DNA of 64,000 bases from NCBI RefSeq assembly GCF_023667495.1, contig NZ_JAMOZL010000011.1, forward strand, positions 248,001 through 312,000. Reading direction: 5' to 3'. Below the pieces are notes generated by a model. The model saw only the letters and a list, made by a program, of their open reading frames with translations. It was not told the origin of the DNA and made no database searches. Made by a program: the position numbers and the translations under genes. The DNA is from Dyadobacter sp. MSC1_007. GTDB lineage: Bacteria > Bacteroidota > Bacteroidia > Cytophagales > Spirosomataceae. Positions 36,471-45,220 of this stretch are shown piece after piece; within the stretch, counting starts at the first letter, position 1; each line of letters begins with the position of its first letter.

Positions 36471-38384
36471 TTAGATAGCTTCCTGAATTATAGTGAGTTG
36501 GTGTTTTAGCTCATCCAGCTGACTCAGCGCACTATTTATCTTCCTTTCGAACTCTGCCTTCAGACGGTCCGACGTTTTGGACTTCGCGAAGAATTCGATA
36601 TTGTTCTGCCATAAAGCGATATCATTTTCCAGCTGCGTAATCTTGCGACGAATGTCGTTTTCCTTGCGGTACAGATTACGGGTGCTGTCACCATCACGAA
36701 CCAGTTCCACTTCGCTTTCCAACACAGCCTGCTCTTTTTCTTTCGTTGAAAGCTGCCCGATAGCGCTTACATAGGTGTTGATCGCCGCTATGTAGCGTTT
36801 CTGAATCGCCTGCATGTCCTTTTTAGGAACAAAGCCAATCGATGACCATTCGCTCTTGAATGCACTAAGCAGGTTCAGCGAAGATTCGTCCTTGTCCTTG
36901 GCAGCTGCCTCGATCCGTTCGATCAGATCAGTTTTCAGTTTCAGGTTATGCTCGAATTCTTCTTCTACCTCTTTGTTTTTCGCCCGTTTCTGGTCAAAAT
37001 ATGCGTCACAGGCTTTTTTGAAGCGGTCGTAAATTGTGTCTTTGAATTTTTCCGGAACCTGACCAATTCCCTTCCACTTCTTCTGCATTTCGATCACCTT
37101 CTGCGTCGTTGCAGGGTTATCTTCTCCGGTCGCCAGCAATGTTTCGGCTTCTTCACAAAGCTGATTTTTCAGTTCCAGGTTTTGTTCTCTTTTGGATTCG
37201 AGCTGACGGAAGAATTCGCCCTTATTGTTGAAGAAAGTTTTGAGAGCAGCCCAGAACTTCTTACTGAGCTCTTTACCTTCCTCACGTGGCATAATGCCTT
37301 TCAAAGCAACCCACTGGTCCTGGAACGCCATAATGTCCTTGGTTTTGGCATTCCACTCCTTAATACTCCCCGAGGTGTAAGTGGTGAACGGAACAATCGC
37401 TTCATAAATTTTCAGCTTCTGTTCGTAGTTCTCCTGCATTGATTTCTTTTGCTCCGCAAACTGGCCTCGTTGCGCATCATAAAGCACATCCAGCGCTTCC
37501 TTAAAGCGTTGCCACAGCTTCTCCTGCTCTTCTTTCGGAGCGGGGCCGAGGTGTTTGTATTCTTCGAAAATATGGTTGGCTTCGTTCAGGATTTCGCGCG
37601 TCATCGGGCGGGTCTCCAGTGATTTACCCAACTCTTCCACCTTTTCACAAAGCTCAGCTTTCAGCTCCGCATTGCGGCGGCGGTCGAGTTCTTTGAGTTC
37701 GAAGTAGATGTTACGGTTGCTGAAATAACGGTCGATCAGCGCATTGTAGGTTGCCCAAAGTGTACCGTTGTGGGGCGATGCGATATTGCCCGCCTGTTTC
37801 CATTCGTCCTGGATCTTTTTGAACTCCTCCCAGCTCGATTTAAGCCCGGAAGCATCCGTTTCGCGGTTGCCTTCGTCATCCAGTAATGTGCGAAGACGTT
37901 GCAGAAGGGCCGTTTTTACGTTAAAGTTCTTTTCCTTTTCTTTTTCCTGACTCTGGTAAAATGCGTTTTTCAGTCCTCTGATTTCCCTGCTAAGCGAGTC
38001 TATTTTCTGAGTTTCTGCGTCATATTTGTATTCGAAGCCATCCTCACCGCCTGTATCAGCGACAAAGGCTTTCAATGCGGCCTCGCGGTCTTTCTGCTTA
38101 ATGTGGTCCAGTACCGTACGGATCTCCCTTGCAACGGCCTCCGCCTTTTTCAGTTGGGCAGGTGTCGCGCCTTCCGCGCGGATTGCATTAAGTTCGTTTT
38201 CCAACAAGTTAACCAATTGTTCCTTAGATAATTGGCTGTAATCAACATCCGGCGTTTCTTCCTCATGCTCTTCATGCTCCTCAGTCAACTCGTTGTTAAG
38301 ATCAATTTCAAGGGTGTCAATCGTCTTCGGTGCCAGGTCGTCCTGCTCTTCGCTCTTGACCCCTTCTTGTTGTTCTTGTGCCAT
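36471..38384 (-). CDS. DUF349-repeat coiled-coil protein
   Basis: A 637-residue cytoplasmic protein. A strongly acidic N-terminal stretch (EEQDDLAP; ELTEEHEEHEEETPD) is followed by a long series of helical DUF349 repeats from about residue 160 to 570. Each has the pattern W-x(2)-I-G-x-(V/I)-P and LW-x-RF-x-(E/K)-A-x-D, for example LWQRFKEALDVLYD and WKGIGQVPEKFKDTIYDRFK. The C-terminal 60 residues are coiled coil. The family is widespread in Bacteroidota and of unknown function. The start ATG is followed by MAQEQQEG. A -7-like box lies 40-47 bases upstream. Confidence 0.88.
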   Translation of the reverse strand: MAQEQQEGVKSEEQDDLAPKTIDTLEIDLNNELTEEHEEHEEETPDVDYSQLSKEQLVNLLENELNAIRAEGATPAQLKKAEAVAREIRTVLDHIKQKDREAALKAFVADTGGEDGFEYKYDAETQKIDSLSREIRGLKNAFYQSQEKEKEKNFNVKTALLQRLRTLLDDEGNRETDASGLKSSWEEFKKIQDEWKQAGNIASPHNGTLWATYNALIDRYFSNRNIYFELKELDRRRNAELKAELCEKVEELGKSLETRPMTREILNEANHIFEEYKHLGPAPKEEQEKLWQRFKEALDVLYDAQRGQFAEQKKSMQENYEQKLKIYEAIVPFTTYTSGSIKEWNAKTKDIMAFQDQWVALKGIMPREEGKELSKKFWAALKTFFNNKGEFFRQLESKREQNLELKNQLCEEAETLLATGEDNPATTQKVIEMQKKWKGIGQVPEKFKDTIYDRFKKACDAYFDQKRAKNKEVEEEFEHNLKLKTDLIERIEAAAKDKDESSLNLLSAFKSEWSSIGFVPKKDMQAIQKRYIAAINTYVSAIGQLSTKEKEQAVLESEVELVRDGDSTRNLYRKENDIRRKITQLENDIALWQNNIEFFAKSKTSDRLKAEFERKINSALSQLDELKHQLTIIQEAI

Positions 38385-38423
38385 CGTGATTCTTGTTTCG
38401 TACGTACGGTCTCTTATAGATTA

Positions 38424-38431
38424 CAAATCTA
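38424..38431 (-). promoter_or_regulatory. Candidate -7 box of the DUF349 gene
   Basis: On the minus strand this reads TAGATTTG, matching TAnnTTTG, 40-47 bases before the start codon. No good -33 element is visible. Confidence 0.35.
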
Positions 38432-38491
38432 ATAATCTTTCCTCTGAAATGGCTACTTTTGACATCCTAACATTGAACATATTAGTACCAA

Positions 38492-39133
38492 ATGGACCAC
38501 AATATTGCAAATATCCGCCATGATTATCATTTAAAAGGCCTCGTTGAGAACGATCTCGATGCTGATCCGCTAAAACAGTTCAGGTTATGGTTTAACGAGG
38601 TGATTGGGGCGGGCATTTCGGAGGCGAATGCAATGATGCTGAGCACTTTCAGCAACGGCCGTCCTTCGGGCAGGATCGTGTTGCTGAAAGATCTGGACGA
38701 AAGAGGATTTTCGTTCTTTACAAACTATGCCAGCAAGAAGAGCCGTGAAATGGAAGCTAACCCGCAAGTAGCGCTCACTTTTTTCTGGAAAGAGCTTGAA
38801 AGACAGGTGCGTATAGAAGGTAGGGTTGTGAGAACTTCGGACGCCGAATCGGACGCCTATTTTGCCGTCCGCCCGCGTGGCAGCCAGATTGGCGCCTGGG
38901 TATCCGACCAAAGCGAAGTAATTCCGGATCGGGCGTTCCTGGAAGAGAAAACCGAATCATTCAAAACCCGTTTTGAGGGCAGCGAGGTACCACGCCCGCC
39001 GCATTGGGGCGGCTATCGCGTTATCCCCGATTATGTGGAATTCTGGCAAGGAAGGCCCAGCCGCCTGCATGACCGACTGGCATATACGAAGCAGATTGAT
39101 GGTTCTTGGAAGATTGAAAGGCTCTCGCCCTGA
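38492..39133 (+). CDS. pdxH: Pyridoxamine 5'-phosphate oxidase
   Basis: A 213-residue FMN enzyme that oxidises pyridoxamine or pyridoxine 5'-phosphate to pyridoxal 5'-phosphate, the last step of vitamin B6 synthesis and salvage. The split-barrel FMN region is GRIVLLKDLDERGFSFFTNY and SKKSREMEANPQVALTFFW. The substrate and dimer region has RPRGSQIGAWVSDQS. The conserved C-terminus is FWQGRPSRLHDRLAYT and WKIERLSP. Length is normal. It is a single gene, converging on citrate synthase. Confidence 0.96.
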   Translation: MDHNIANIRHDYHLKGLVENDLDADPLKQFRLWFNEVIGAGISEANAMMLSTFSNGRPSGRIVLLKDLDERGFSFFTNYASKKSREMEANPQVALTFFWKELERQVRIEGRVVRTSDAESDAYFAVRPRGSQIGAWVSDQSEVIPDRAFLEEKTESFKTRFEGSEVPRPPHWGGYRVIPDYVEFWQGRPSRLHDRLAYTKQIDGSWKIERLSP

Positions 39134-39141
39134 TAAATTTT

Positions 39142-39240
39142 GAATGAGTGAATTTCGAATGAGTGGAATGAGTGAATATTCAATTTCTAAAACCAAATAT
39201 TCACTCATCGCTCCGGCGACCCGGTCACACATTCACTCAT
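39142..39240. repeat. GAATGAGTG repeat cluster and stem-loop between pdxH and gltA
   Basis: GAATGAGTG occurs at 39142-39150, 39157-39165 and 39166-39174, with inverted copies (CACTCAT) at 39202-39208 and 39234-39240. The copies allow a perfect 13-bp stem (ATGAGTGAATATT, 39168-39180, with AATATTCACTCAT, 39196-39208). It lies between two convergent stops and probably ends both transcripts, though it lacks a T tract. Confidence 0.6.
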
Positions 39241-40526
39241 TATTTCCTATCGCTCATCGGAACAAAGTCTCTCTTTGGTGCTCCGGTGTAGATTTGGCGG
39301 GGACGGCCGATAGGCTCTTTATTGGCACGCATTTCTTTCCATTGTGCGATCCATCCCGGCAAACGGCCAATGGCGAACATCACGGTAAACATATTGGTAG
39401 GAATGCCCAATGCACGGTAAATGATACCAGAATAGAAATCCACATTCGGGTATAGTTTGCGTTGTACAAAGTATTCGTCTTCCAACGCTGCTTTTTCCAG
39501 TTTCTGCGCGATTTCCAAAACCGGATCGTTGATACCGAGCTTATTCAGCACGTCGTCGGCAGCTTTCTTGATAATGCGTGCACGCGGATCGAAGTTTTTG
39601 TAAACGCGGTGACCAAAACCGAACAGACGGAAGCCGCTGCTCTTGTCTTTGGCCATATTGATATATTTCTGCGTATCGCCACCATCGTTCTTGATCGCTT
39701 CAAGCATTTCAATTACTTCCTGGTTTGCCCCACCGTGAAGCGGGCCCCACAACGCGCTGATACCAGATGAAATCGAAGAGAAAATATTAGCATGCGATGA
39801 ACCCACAAGCCTCACAGTCGATGTGGAGCAGTTTTGCTCGTGATCGGCGTGCAGAATAAGTAGTTTGTTCAATGCAGCGGACACAACCGGGTCAACGTGG
39901 TATTTTGCCACCGGAAGTGAGAACATCATGTTCAGGAAATTGGAGCAGTAATCCAGGTCATTCTGCGGATAGTTGACCGGGTGCCCTTGCGACTTTTTGT
40001 AGGACCAGGTCGCAATAGTTGGCAATTTGGCCAGCAGGCGGATAATGTGAAGCTGTGTTACTTCATCCGCATCCTGGTCATTAGTGTCGGGATAAAAGGC
40101 ACTCATCGCGCTCACCAGTGAGGATAACACGCCCATCGGGTGTGCATTCACAGGAAAACCTTCAAAAATTTTGCGCATATCCTCATTCACGAGAGTGTGC
40201 GTCCTTATTTCATGCTCAAATTCAGCGAATTGTTGTTCAGTAGGAAGTTCACCGTAGATAAGCAGGTATGCTACTTCAAGGAAAGATGATTTTTCGGCAA
40301 GATCTTCTATTGAATACCCTCTGTAATTGAGGATACCCTCTTCGCCGTCCAGAAACGTTATAGCGCTTTTGGTAGCGCCGGTATTTTTGTAACCTGCGTC
40401 AATCGTAATATACCCTGTCTGGTCACGTAATTTGGCAATATCGATCGCTTTCTCCTGTTCACTACCTTCAATTATGGGGAACTCGTACTTTTTACCTTCA
40501 AGGGTCAATTCAGCTATTCGGGACAT
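39240..40526 (-). CDS. gltA: Citrate synthase (type II)
   Basis: A 428-residue citrate synthase that condenses oxaloacetate and acetyl-CoA at entry to the TCA cycle. Catalytic histidines are in LHADHEQNCSTSTVRLVGSS, WGPLHGGANQEV and FGFGHRVYKN, and the catalytic aspartate is in PNVDFYSG. The hexameric, NADH-sensitive type II group is indicated by length and by the N-terminal beta domain (AELTLEGKKYEFPIIEG). The last stop base coincides with the end of an inverted repeat cluster. It is monocistronic. Confidence 0.97.
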   Translation of the reverse strand: MSRIAELTLEGKKYEFPIIEGSEQEKAIDIAKLRDQTGYITIDAGYKNTGATKSAITFLDGEEGILNYRGYSIEDLAEKSSFLEVAYLLIYGELPTEQQFAEFEHEIRTHTLVNEDMRKIFEGFPVNAHPMGVLSSLVSAMSAFYPDTNDQDADEVTQLHIIRLLAKLPTIATWSYKKSQGHPVNYPQNDLDYCSNFLNMMFSLPVAKYHVDPVVSAALNKLLILHADHEQNCSTSTVRLVGSSHANIFSSISSGISALWGPLHGGANQEVIEMLEAIKNDGGDTQKYINMAKDKSSGFRLFGFGHRVYKNFDPRARIIKKAADDVLNKLGINDPVLEIAQKLEKAALEDEYFVQRKLYPNVDFYSGIIYRALGIPTNMFTVMFAIGRLPGWIAQWKEMRANKEPIGRPRQIYTGAPKRDFVPMSDRK

Positions 40527-40793
40527 AGAAATAAGAATAAAATTAAAAAGGTTAATGACAAGGAAAAGTCAAATCGGGATCAATTCAAGTCAAAGTTTTT
40601 GTCTACCAGCGATTTACTTTCCCAACAAATTAATTTTGTGTTAAATGGCTCCGGGAGTAACCATTTCCCGGTCCGACACAAGCCGCAATATCCTAAAAAA
40701 CTGTGTACTTTCTATTATTATCCGTGGTTTATTTGTGAAAAATCAAGACGGAAGCAATAATATTTCACAATTTGAAGTATTAATGCTAATATT

Positions 40794-41240
40794 CTACTGC
40801 GGGCCATTTTCGGTAGCCGGACCGGTTGTTTCCGGCTCTTTCAAGAGCACTCTTTTGATCAGATACCTCATATACATCCCTGTCAGAATTACGGGCAGCA
40901 AATGCGCGCCGTAGATAAACGCTTTCCCGGTGATCCTGTATGAAAATGTCGAAAACGTTACAAAAACATACATAAACCAACTCACGGCCACCGCTGTGAG
41001 CACCATATAGGCTGCGATTGCGGTCTGCTTCTTTGCGAACCGCATTACCAGTTCACATATTGCCAGCGAGATTCCCACAACCAAGGCCACCGTCAGCAAT
41101 GCCCGCGGAAAATTGCGGATATAATGATGCTTATACACCAATACACCTATTCTACCTATCAAATTTGGATGCGCGAGGAGGTAGGCATCCGTTACACTTA
41201 GCACCAACAGCAATAGCCAGCTGCTCAATTTCCGGTTCAT
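40794..41240 (-). CDS. Small four-helix membrane protein of unknown function
   Basis: A 148-residue protein with four predicted membrane helices (WLLLLVLSVTDAYLLA, ALLTVALVVGISLAICELV, AIAAYMVLTAVAVSWFMYV and AHLLPVILTGMYMRYLIKR) and a polar C-terminus. No family is recognised. The composition and length are consistent with a real inner-membrane protein. It lies downstream of miaA on the same strand, 34 bases after its stop, and may be co-transcribed with it. Confidence 0.65.
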   Translation of the reverse strand: MNRKLSSWLLLLVLSVTDAYLLAHPNLIGRIGVLVYKHHYIRNFPRALLTVALVVGISLAICELVMRFAKKQTAIAAYMVLTAVAVSWFMYVFVTFSTFSYRITGKAFIYGAHLLPVILTGMYMRYLIKRVLLKEPETTGPATENGPQ

Positions 41241-41274
41241 CTATCTGAGTGACGTTATTTCAATATTGTTACAC

Positions 41275-42252
41275 TTACACATTACCCGGTCTGTCGTTTT
41301 TAAATTCCCTGAATCGCTGAATAATGTGGCGGACCTTTTCTTCGTCATTCCAATTATCGGGCAGCCAATTGATAACCAACCCATCTTTCTCCATTTTCCG
41401 GAAAAATGTCATTTGCCTTTTAGCGAAGCGATGGATCTCGGTTTCCAGTTTCGTGCGCATTTCCTCGTAGGTCAACACGCCCGTGAGGTACAGCGTAACG
41501 TATTTGTATTCCAGCCCGTAGTAGATTAATGACTCTGGATTAAGTCCTTGATTTAAAAGATTTTGAACTTCGTTAATTAAACCTTGCTTCAACCGTTCAT
41601 CCAGCCGCTTACTGATCCGCGCCCGACGCACTTCTACTGCCGGATCAAGGCCGAAAATAATTGCCTTATAACGGTCGCAGCCAGAGCCAAAACTAATTTC
41701 TGTGTCAGGGTTTGCCGCAAGAAAACCGACGATTTCCAGTGCCCGGATCAGGCGTTTGCGGGTAGAGATATCAGCCAGTGAGTGGTAGGATGACTCTGTT
41801 TGTAAAAAACGCTCCCTGAGTGATTCCGTTGATAATGCTTCCAATGTTGCACGCAATGGTTCGTTAACGGGCACGGTATCGTTGGCATGCCCTTTCAATA
41901 ATGCATAGATATAAAAGCCAGTGCCGCCGCAAACAACCGGAATGTGTTCTTTTGTGACGATACTTCGGTAGGCTTCATCAAAATCACGTTGAAAGTCGTT
42001 GACATTATATCGTGTACCTGGCTCACAAATATCGATCAAATGATATGGGACAGCTTGCCCATCGACGAAATACTCATCCAGGTCCTTTCCTGTGCCAATA
42101 TCCATCTGCCTGTAAACCTGCCTTGAATCAGCACTAATGATCTCTCCGCCAAGTTGCCTTGCGACCCGCGTTGCCAGGCGCGTTTTGCCAGATGCAGTGG
42201 GTCCCAGCAGTATGAGCAATGGGGTGTCGGCAGGTTCAGTATTCATTTTCAA
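41275..42252 (-). CDS. miaA: tRNA dimethylallyltransferase
   Basis: A 325-residue enzyme that adds a dimethylallyl group to A37 of tRNAs reading codons that start with U. The P-loop is LLGPTASGKTRLAT (about residues 11-24). The DSRQVYRQMDIGTGK and YHLIDICEPGTRYNVNDFQ segments bind tRNA and substrate. The dimethylallyl pyrophosphate-pocket phrase VVCGGTGFYIYALLKG and the C-terminal YEEMRTKLETEIHRFAKRQMTFFRK are characteristic. Its start overlaps the end of the upstream 308-residue gene by 17 bases, indicating one operon. Confidence 0.96.
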   Translation of the reverse strand: MKMNTEPADTPLLILLGPTASGKTRLATRVARQLGGEIISADSRQVYRQMDIGTGKDLDEYFVDGQAVPYHLIDICEPGTRYNVNDFQRDFDEAYRSIVTKEHIPVVCGGTGFYIYALLKGHANDTVPVNEPLRATLEALSTESLRERFLQTESSYHSLADISTRKRLIRALEIVGFLAANPDTEISFGSGCDRYKAIIFGLDPAVEVRRARISKRLDERLKQGLINEVQNLLNQGLNPESLIYYGLEYKYVTLYLTGVLTYEEMRTKLETEIHRFAKRQMTFFRKMEKDGLVINWLPDNWNDEEKVRHIIQRFREFKNDRPGNV

Positions 42253-43162
42253 AATGCTTAATAGTCCTCACAAACTTAATGCTGCCCATATTGTACACTG
42301 TTAAATATTCGACCGGTGAAATATCAGCACTTTCTAATGACATGGAAGCATGTCGCTTTATAGTGTGCCTTGAAAGATCAGTCGTGTCGAGAAACACTTT
42401 CGATGGCGGGCTTACGTCGCGGCGCTCGAAGCCCAGTTTTACATAACTGGCCCCCTCGGACCATTCGCGGTCTGCATAAGTCATAATATCATCCGGCTGC
42501 TTTTCCCTTATGAATGCGTGAAGCAGCTTATCGAAGGCGCCAACTACGTTGGTATGTAGCAAACTAGCAAATCGGATCAGCTCATGCGACCTGAAAGACG
42601 CATTCTGTTGTGTAAAAATACGGGCATTGGAGAATGTTGCGACAGCAACAAGCAATTCCTCTACAGATTGGTCAAACTGAAAGTCTTCCGGCAAAATCCT
42701 GTAATACCGCCTGGGAAGATATAGCCCGTACCGGAATTTAGAAGAGGTGGGGCCGTTCAGATGATTTTTATCAAGAAAAGCATTCGTCTGTGCATTGTCA
42801 GTGCGGCGGACCTGTGTTAGTCTTGCCGGGATTTTAACCCCGAATCCTTGCATTGCTGTCAGCCGCGAGATCACGATCGGCTTTCGGGTCAGCCAGTAGT
42901 CTTCCCAAAGCACAACGGTAATGACAGATTTTTGCCGTTCCCGAAGCATTGCATCCAGTATTTTCTGCGCCTCAGATTCGGAAGCTCCGGAATTTCGCCA
43001 ATCATAAAGGCCAACCAAAATAAGGCAGAACGGCGACCGCTCACCCAAGCTGGCAGTAACGGTTGTAAAAAACACATTTGAATCCTTTTCCACTTCGCAT
43101 TGGAAATGCATAGTTTCCAGCCAATTACGGACCTGGTCGGGGAAAGATAATGCGCTTGCCAA
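42236..43162 (-). CDS. Protein with C-terminal domain like that of phage Hef-type homing endonucleases
   Basis: A 308-residue protein. The second half carries phrases seen in the accessory domain of T4-like Hef homing endonucleases and their bacterial relatives: AFLDKNHLNGPTSSKFRYGL, HELIRFASLLHTNVVGAFDKLLHAFI and MTYADREWSEGASYVKLGF. The first 110 residues include LGERSPFCLILVGLYDWR and VVLWEDYWLTRKP, with no nuclease motif that can be recognised. This suggests a chromosomal protein that shares the domain without the nuclease, or a domesticated one. It overlaps miaA by 17 bases on the same strand. The family call is tentative. Confidence 0.6.
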   Translation of the reverse strand: MASALSFPDQVRNWLETMHFQCEVEKDSNVFFTTVTASLGERSPFCLILVGLYDWRNSGASESEAQKILDAMLRERQKSVITVVLWEDYWLTRKPIVISRLTAMQGFGVKIPARLTQVRRTDNAQTNAFLDKNHLNGPTSSKFRYGLYLPRRYYRILPEDFQFDQSVEELLVAVATFSNARIFTQQNASFRSHELIRFASLLHTNVVGAFDKLLHAFIREKQPDDIMTYADREWSEGASYVKLGFERRDVSPPSKVFLDTTDLSRHTIKRHASMSLESADISPVEYLTVYNMGSIKFVRTIKHFENEY

Positions 43163-43214
43163 TCGGATAGGGTATTATTTGGTCAGGCAAGTTAATCCCA
43201 AGTACAGATACTAA

Positions 43215-43243
43215 CAAAAAACGCGCCCGAAAGCGCGTTTTTA
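43215..43243 (-). terminator. Terminator after the outer-membrane barrel gene
   Basis: The stem AAAAAACGCGC / GCGCGTTTTT with a 6-7 base loop lies 24 bases after the stop of the barrel-protein gene. It is read on the minus strand with a following T tract. Confidence 0.85.
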
Positions 43244-43266
43244 AGCAAATAACAATACCTTAAATT

Positions 43267-43872
43267 CTATTTGCCGCCAAGGCCAAAGATAAGACCGACG
43301 TTGACACCACCAAACTTGGAGGTTGATTCAAAGTCAATGTTGTCAACTGAACCAGTCTGCGAGCTGTGGTTCTCGTTGCCAAATACAAAATGGTAGATGC
43401 CCTCAACCTGGATACCGAGATTCCCGAATGCGAACACAATACCTGCCCGTGGAGCAGTTCCAAAATTGCTGTGCGTCGATGATTCCAGAACGGTGTTGCC
43501 ATTCCACTTCGCATCATATTTGGAGAAATATACGCCGGCATCACCACCGATATAAGGACGAACTGCGCCTTGCGTAAAGAAGTAATCGAGTGTACCGGTT
43601 ACCGGCATCAGCGTACCGGTTGTCTTGAGTGTCTGACCGGCAACATTGTACTCGCTTCCATCGGCGTAAATTTTACCGGCCACACCGAGGGCAAACTGGG
43701 GTGATGCGAATACCCGGAGGTTAACACCACCGCCTGCCACTGTTTTGGAGTCTTCCACATTCGATTTGGCGACGCCTCCCTGTAAACCAAGCGAGAACTG
43801 CGCGTAACTGGCCGAACTGAGCGTCAGGATCAATGCGAGGACTGCCAGTGATGAGATGAGTGTCTTTTTCAT
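43267..43872 (-). CDS. Outer-membrane beta-barrel protein
   Basis: A 201-residue protein with a clear signal peptide (MKKTLISSLAVLALILTLSS, cut after SYA). It then alternates short amphipathic strands typical of an eight-stranded porin-like barrel (FSLGLQGGVAKSNVED, LRVFASPQFALGVAGKIYAD, VRPYIGGDAGVYFSKYDA, FGGVNVGLIFGLGGK). A conserved PYIGGDAGVYF-type strand is common in Bacteroidota OmpW/OprF-like small barrels. Function unknown. It is monocistronic, with a terminator downstream. Confidence 0.82.
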   Translation of the reverse strand: MKKTLISSLAVLALILTLSSASYAQFSLGLQGGVAKSNVEDSKTVAGGGVNLRVFASPQFALGVAGKIYADGSEYNVAGQTLKTTGTLMPVTGTLDYFFTQGAVRPYIGGDAGVYFSKYDAKWNGNTVLESSTHSNFGTAPRAGIVFAFGNLGIQVEGIYHFVFGNENHSSQTGSVDNIDFESTSKFGGVNVGLIFGLGGK

Positions 43873-44005
43873 GTCTGAAATGATTGGTTAATAGTTTCCC
43901 ATAACCCCTCCAATATCAGTCCATCTCAGAAAAAGCGCATTATTATGCTTATATTATGCTGTTTTACAACTCATTGCAGCCCTATCCTATATTAATTGTA
44001 CTATT

Positions 44006-44875
44006 TCAGGACGCCGATTGTTGTGCAAAATATTCCTCATCCTGATGGGCAGCCTCCCAACCTATCAATGCTTTTTTACGAAGGCTTCCCCATCGATATT
44101 CCCCTAAAACCCCTTCTTTACGGATCACTCGATGGCAGGGAATGATGAATGCAATTGGGTTGTCCCCTACCGCACTGCCAACTGCGCGCACTGCATTGGG
44201 ATGACCAATACTTCTGGCAATTTGCTGGTAAGTAGTTACCGCTCCCTGCGGGATGGAGAGCAGTGCTTCCCAGACTTTCAACTGGAAATTAGTGCCCTGA
44301 ACCACTAGCGGCAATTTCTCCATTGATTTTTTAGCCGGGTCGAAAATACGTGCTGCAAAGGCGCCGGTAACCGACTGATCAGGTTTAATGGTGGCATAAT
44401 GCCACTTCCGCGCTAGTGCGATGAGCTGCTCGTCACGGGTAGCGTCGTCGACGAAGGCCATTGCGCAAATCCCGCGCTCGGTAGCTGCGATGAAACAGTC
44501 GCCAAATGGAGTGTTATGGAAACCGTAGCTGATGAGCAGGCCCTTACCCGCAGTTTTGTATTCCTGAGGCGTTACCGCTTCGATCGACGTGAAATGGTCG
44601 TACACACGGCTCTGGCTCGACAGGCCAGCAGATTCAGCCAGCTCGATGAGATTGGCAGATTCTCTGATTTTGTCTTTCAGGTATCCCGCAGTAATGTATT
44701 GCAGGAATTTCTTGGGACTTACGCCTGCCCATTCTGTGAATACCCGCTGAAAGTGGTACTGACTAATGTTCACTTCGTCCGCAACATCGAGGAGTGAAGG
44801 CTGGGCTTTGGCATTGGCGACGATGAATTCGATGGCCTTTGCAATCTTGTCGTAATTATAAGTTTGTTGGTCCAT
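44006..44875 (-). CDS. AraC-type regulator fused to O6-methylguanine-DNA methyltransferase (Ada-like, without metal-binding N-domain)
   Basis: A 289-residue two-domain protein. The first ~100 residues are an AraC helix-turn-helix (LLDVADEVNISQYHFQRVFTEW and ESANLIELAESAGLSSQSRVYDHF). The rest is an alkylguanine transferase with the active-site phrase IPCHRVIRKEGVLGEYRWG, in which Cys247 accepts the alkyl group. The helix-turn-helix DNA-binding part (VTTYQQIARSIGHPNAVRAVG) precedes it. The N-terminal zinc/phosphotriester-repair domain of E. coli Ada is absent, as in many Bacteroidota homologues. It repairs alkylated guanine and presumably controls its own gene. Confidence 0.92.
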   Translation of the reverse strand: MDQQTYNYDKIAKAIEFIVANAKAQPSLLDVADEVNISQYHFQRVFTEWAGVSPKKFLQYITAGYLKDKIRESANLIELAESAGLSSQSRVYDHFTSIEAVTPQEYKTAGKGLLISYGFHNTPFGDCFIAATERGICAMAFVDDATRDEQLIALARKWHYATIKPDQSVTGAFAARIFDPAKKSMEKLPLVVQGTNFQLKVWEALLSIPQGAVTTYQQIARSIGHPNAVRAVGSAVGDNPIAFIIPCHRVIRKEGVLGEYRWGSLRKKALIGWEAAHQDEEYFAQQSAS

Positions 44876-44986
44876 GGTATTTTAATTTTGTTGTACAAAT
44901 TTGGCAGATCGCCCCGGCCAGGGCAACCTGAAACTTGCGCATATCAGCACAACATATTATAAGACCAACCAAAACGTCTATTAATC

Positions 44987-45021
44987 AAAAAGCTCCTTCC
45001 AGTATATTGGAGGAGCTTTTC
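44987..45021 (-). terminator. Terminator after the lysine-rich small ORF
   Basis: A stem of AAAAGCTCC-type sequence and its complement flanks a loop of about 12 bases. On the minus strand it is followed by five T. It lies 8 bases after the stop of the 37-residue gene. Confidence 0.8.
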
Positions 45022-45028
45022 TAGGGTG

Positions 45029-45142
45029 TCAGTAGTCCTTTTTGCTGTCTTTTTTCGACTTTTTTTCAGCCCGCTTTTCTTTCAGTGTCTTTTCCGGCTC
45101 TTTTTTGGTGCTGCCCTTGTCTAGATTTTTACCTTTGGCCAT
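45029..45142 (-). CDS. 37-residue lysine-rich protein
   Basis: A short minus-strand frame of 37 codons plus stop, starting MAKGKNLDKGSTKKEP and ending KKDSKKDY. More than a third of the residues are lysine, with glutamate next. It is well spaced from both neighbours and followed directly by a hairpin terminator, so it appears to be its own transcript. The composition is that of small nucleic-acid-binding or ribosome-associated peptides. Similar Lys/Glu-rich mini-proteins occur in Bacteroidota, but no function can be assigned. It is short enough to be overlooked by length-limited gene finding. Confidence 0.6.
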   Translation of the reverse strand: MAKGKNLDKGSTKKEPEKTLKEKRAEKKSKKDSKKDY

Positions 45143-45220
45143 GACTATTGGATTTTGGAGTAATAAGAATTTTTTAAATAACTGAAATTAACCGCGTATT
45201 TGTATCCATTTCAACGAAAA

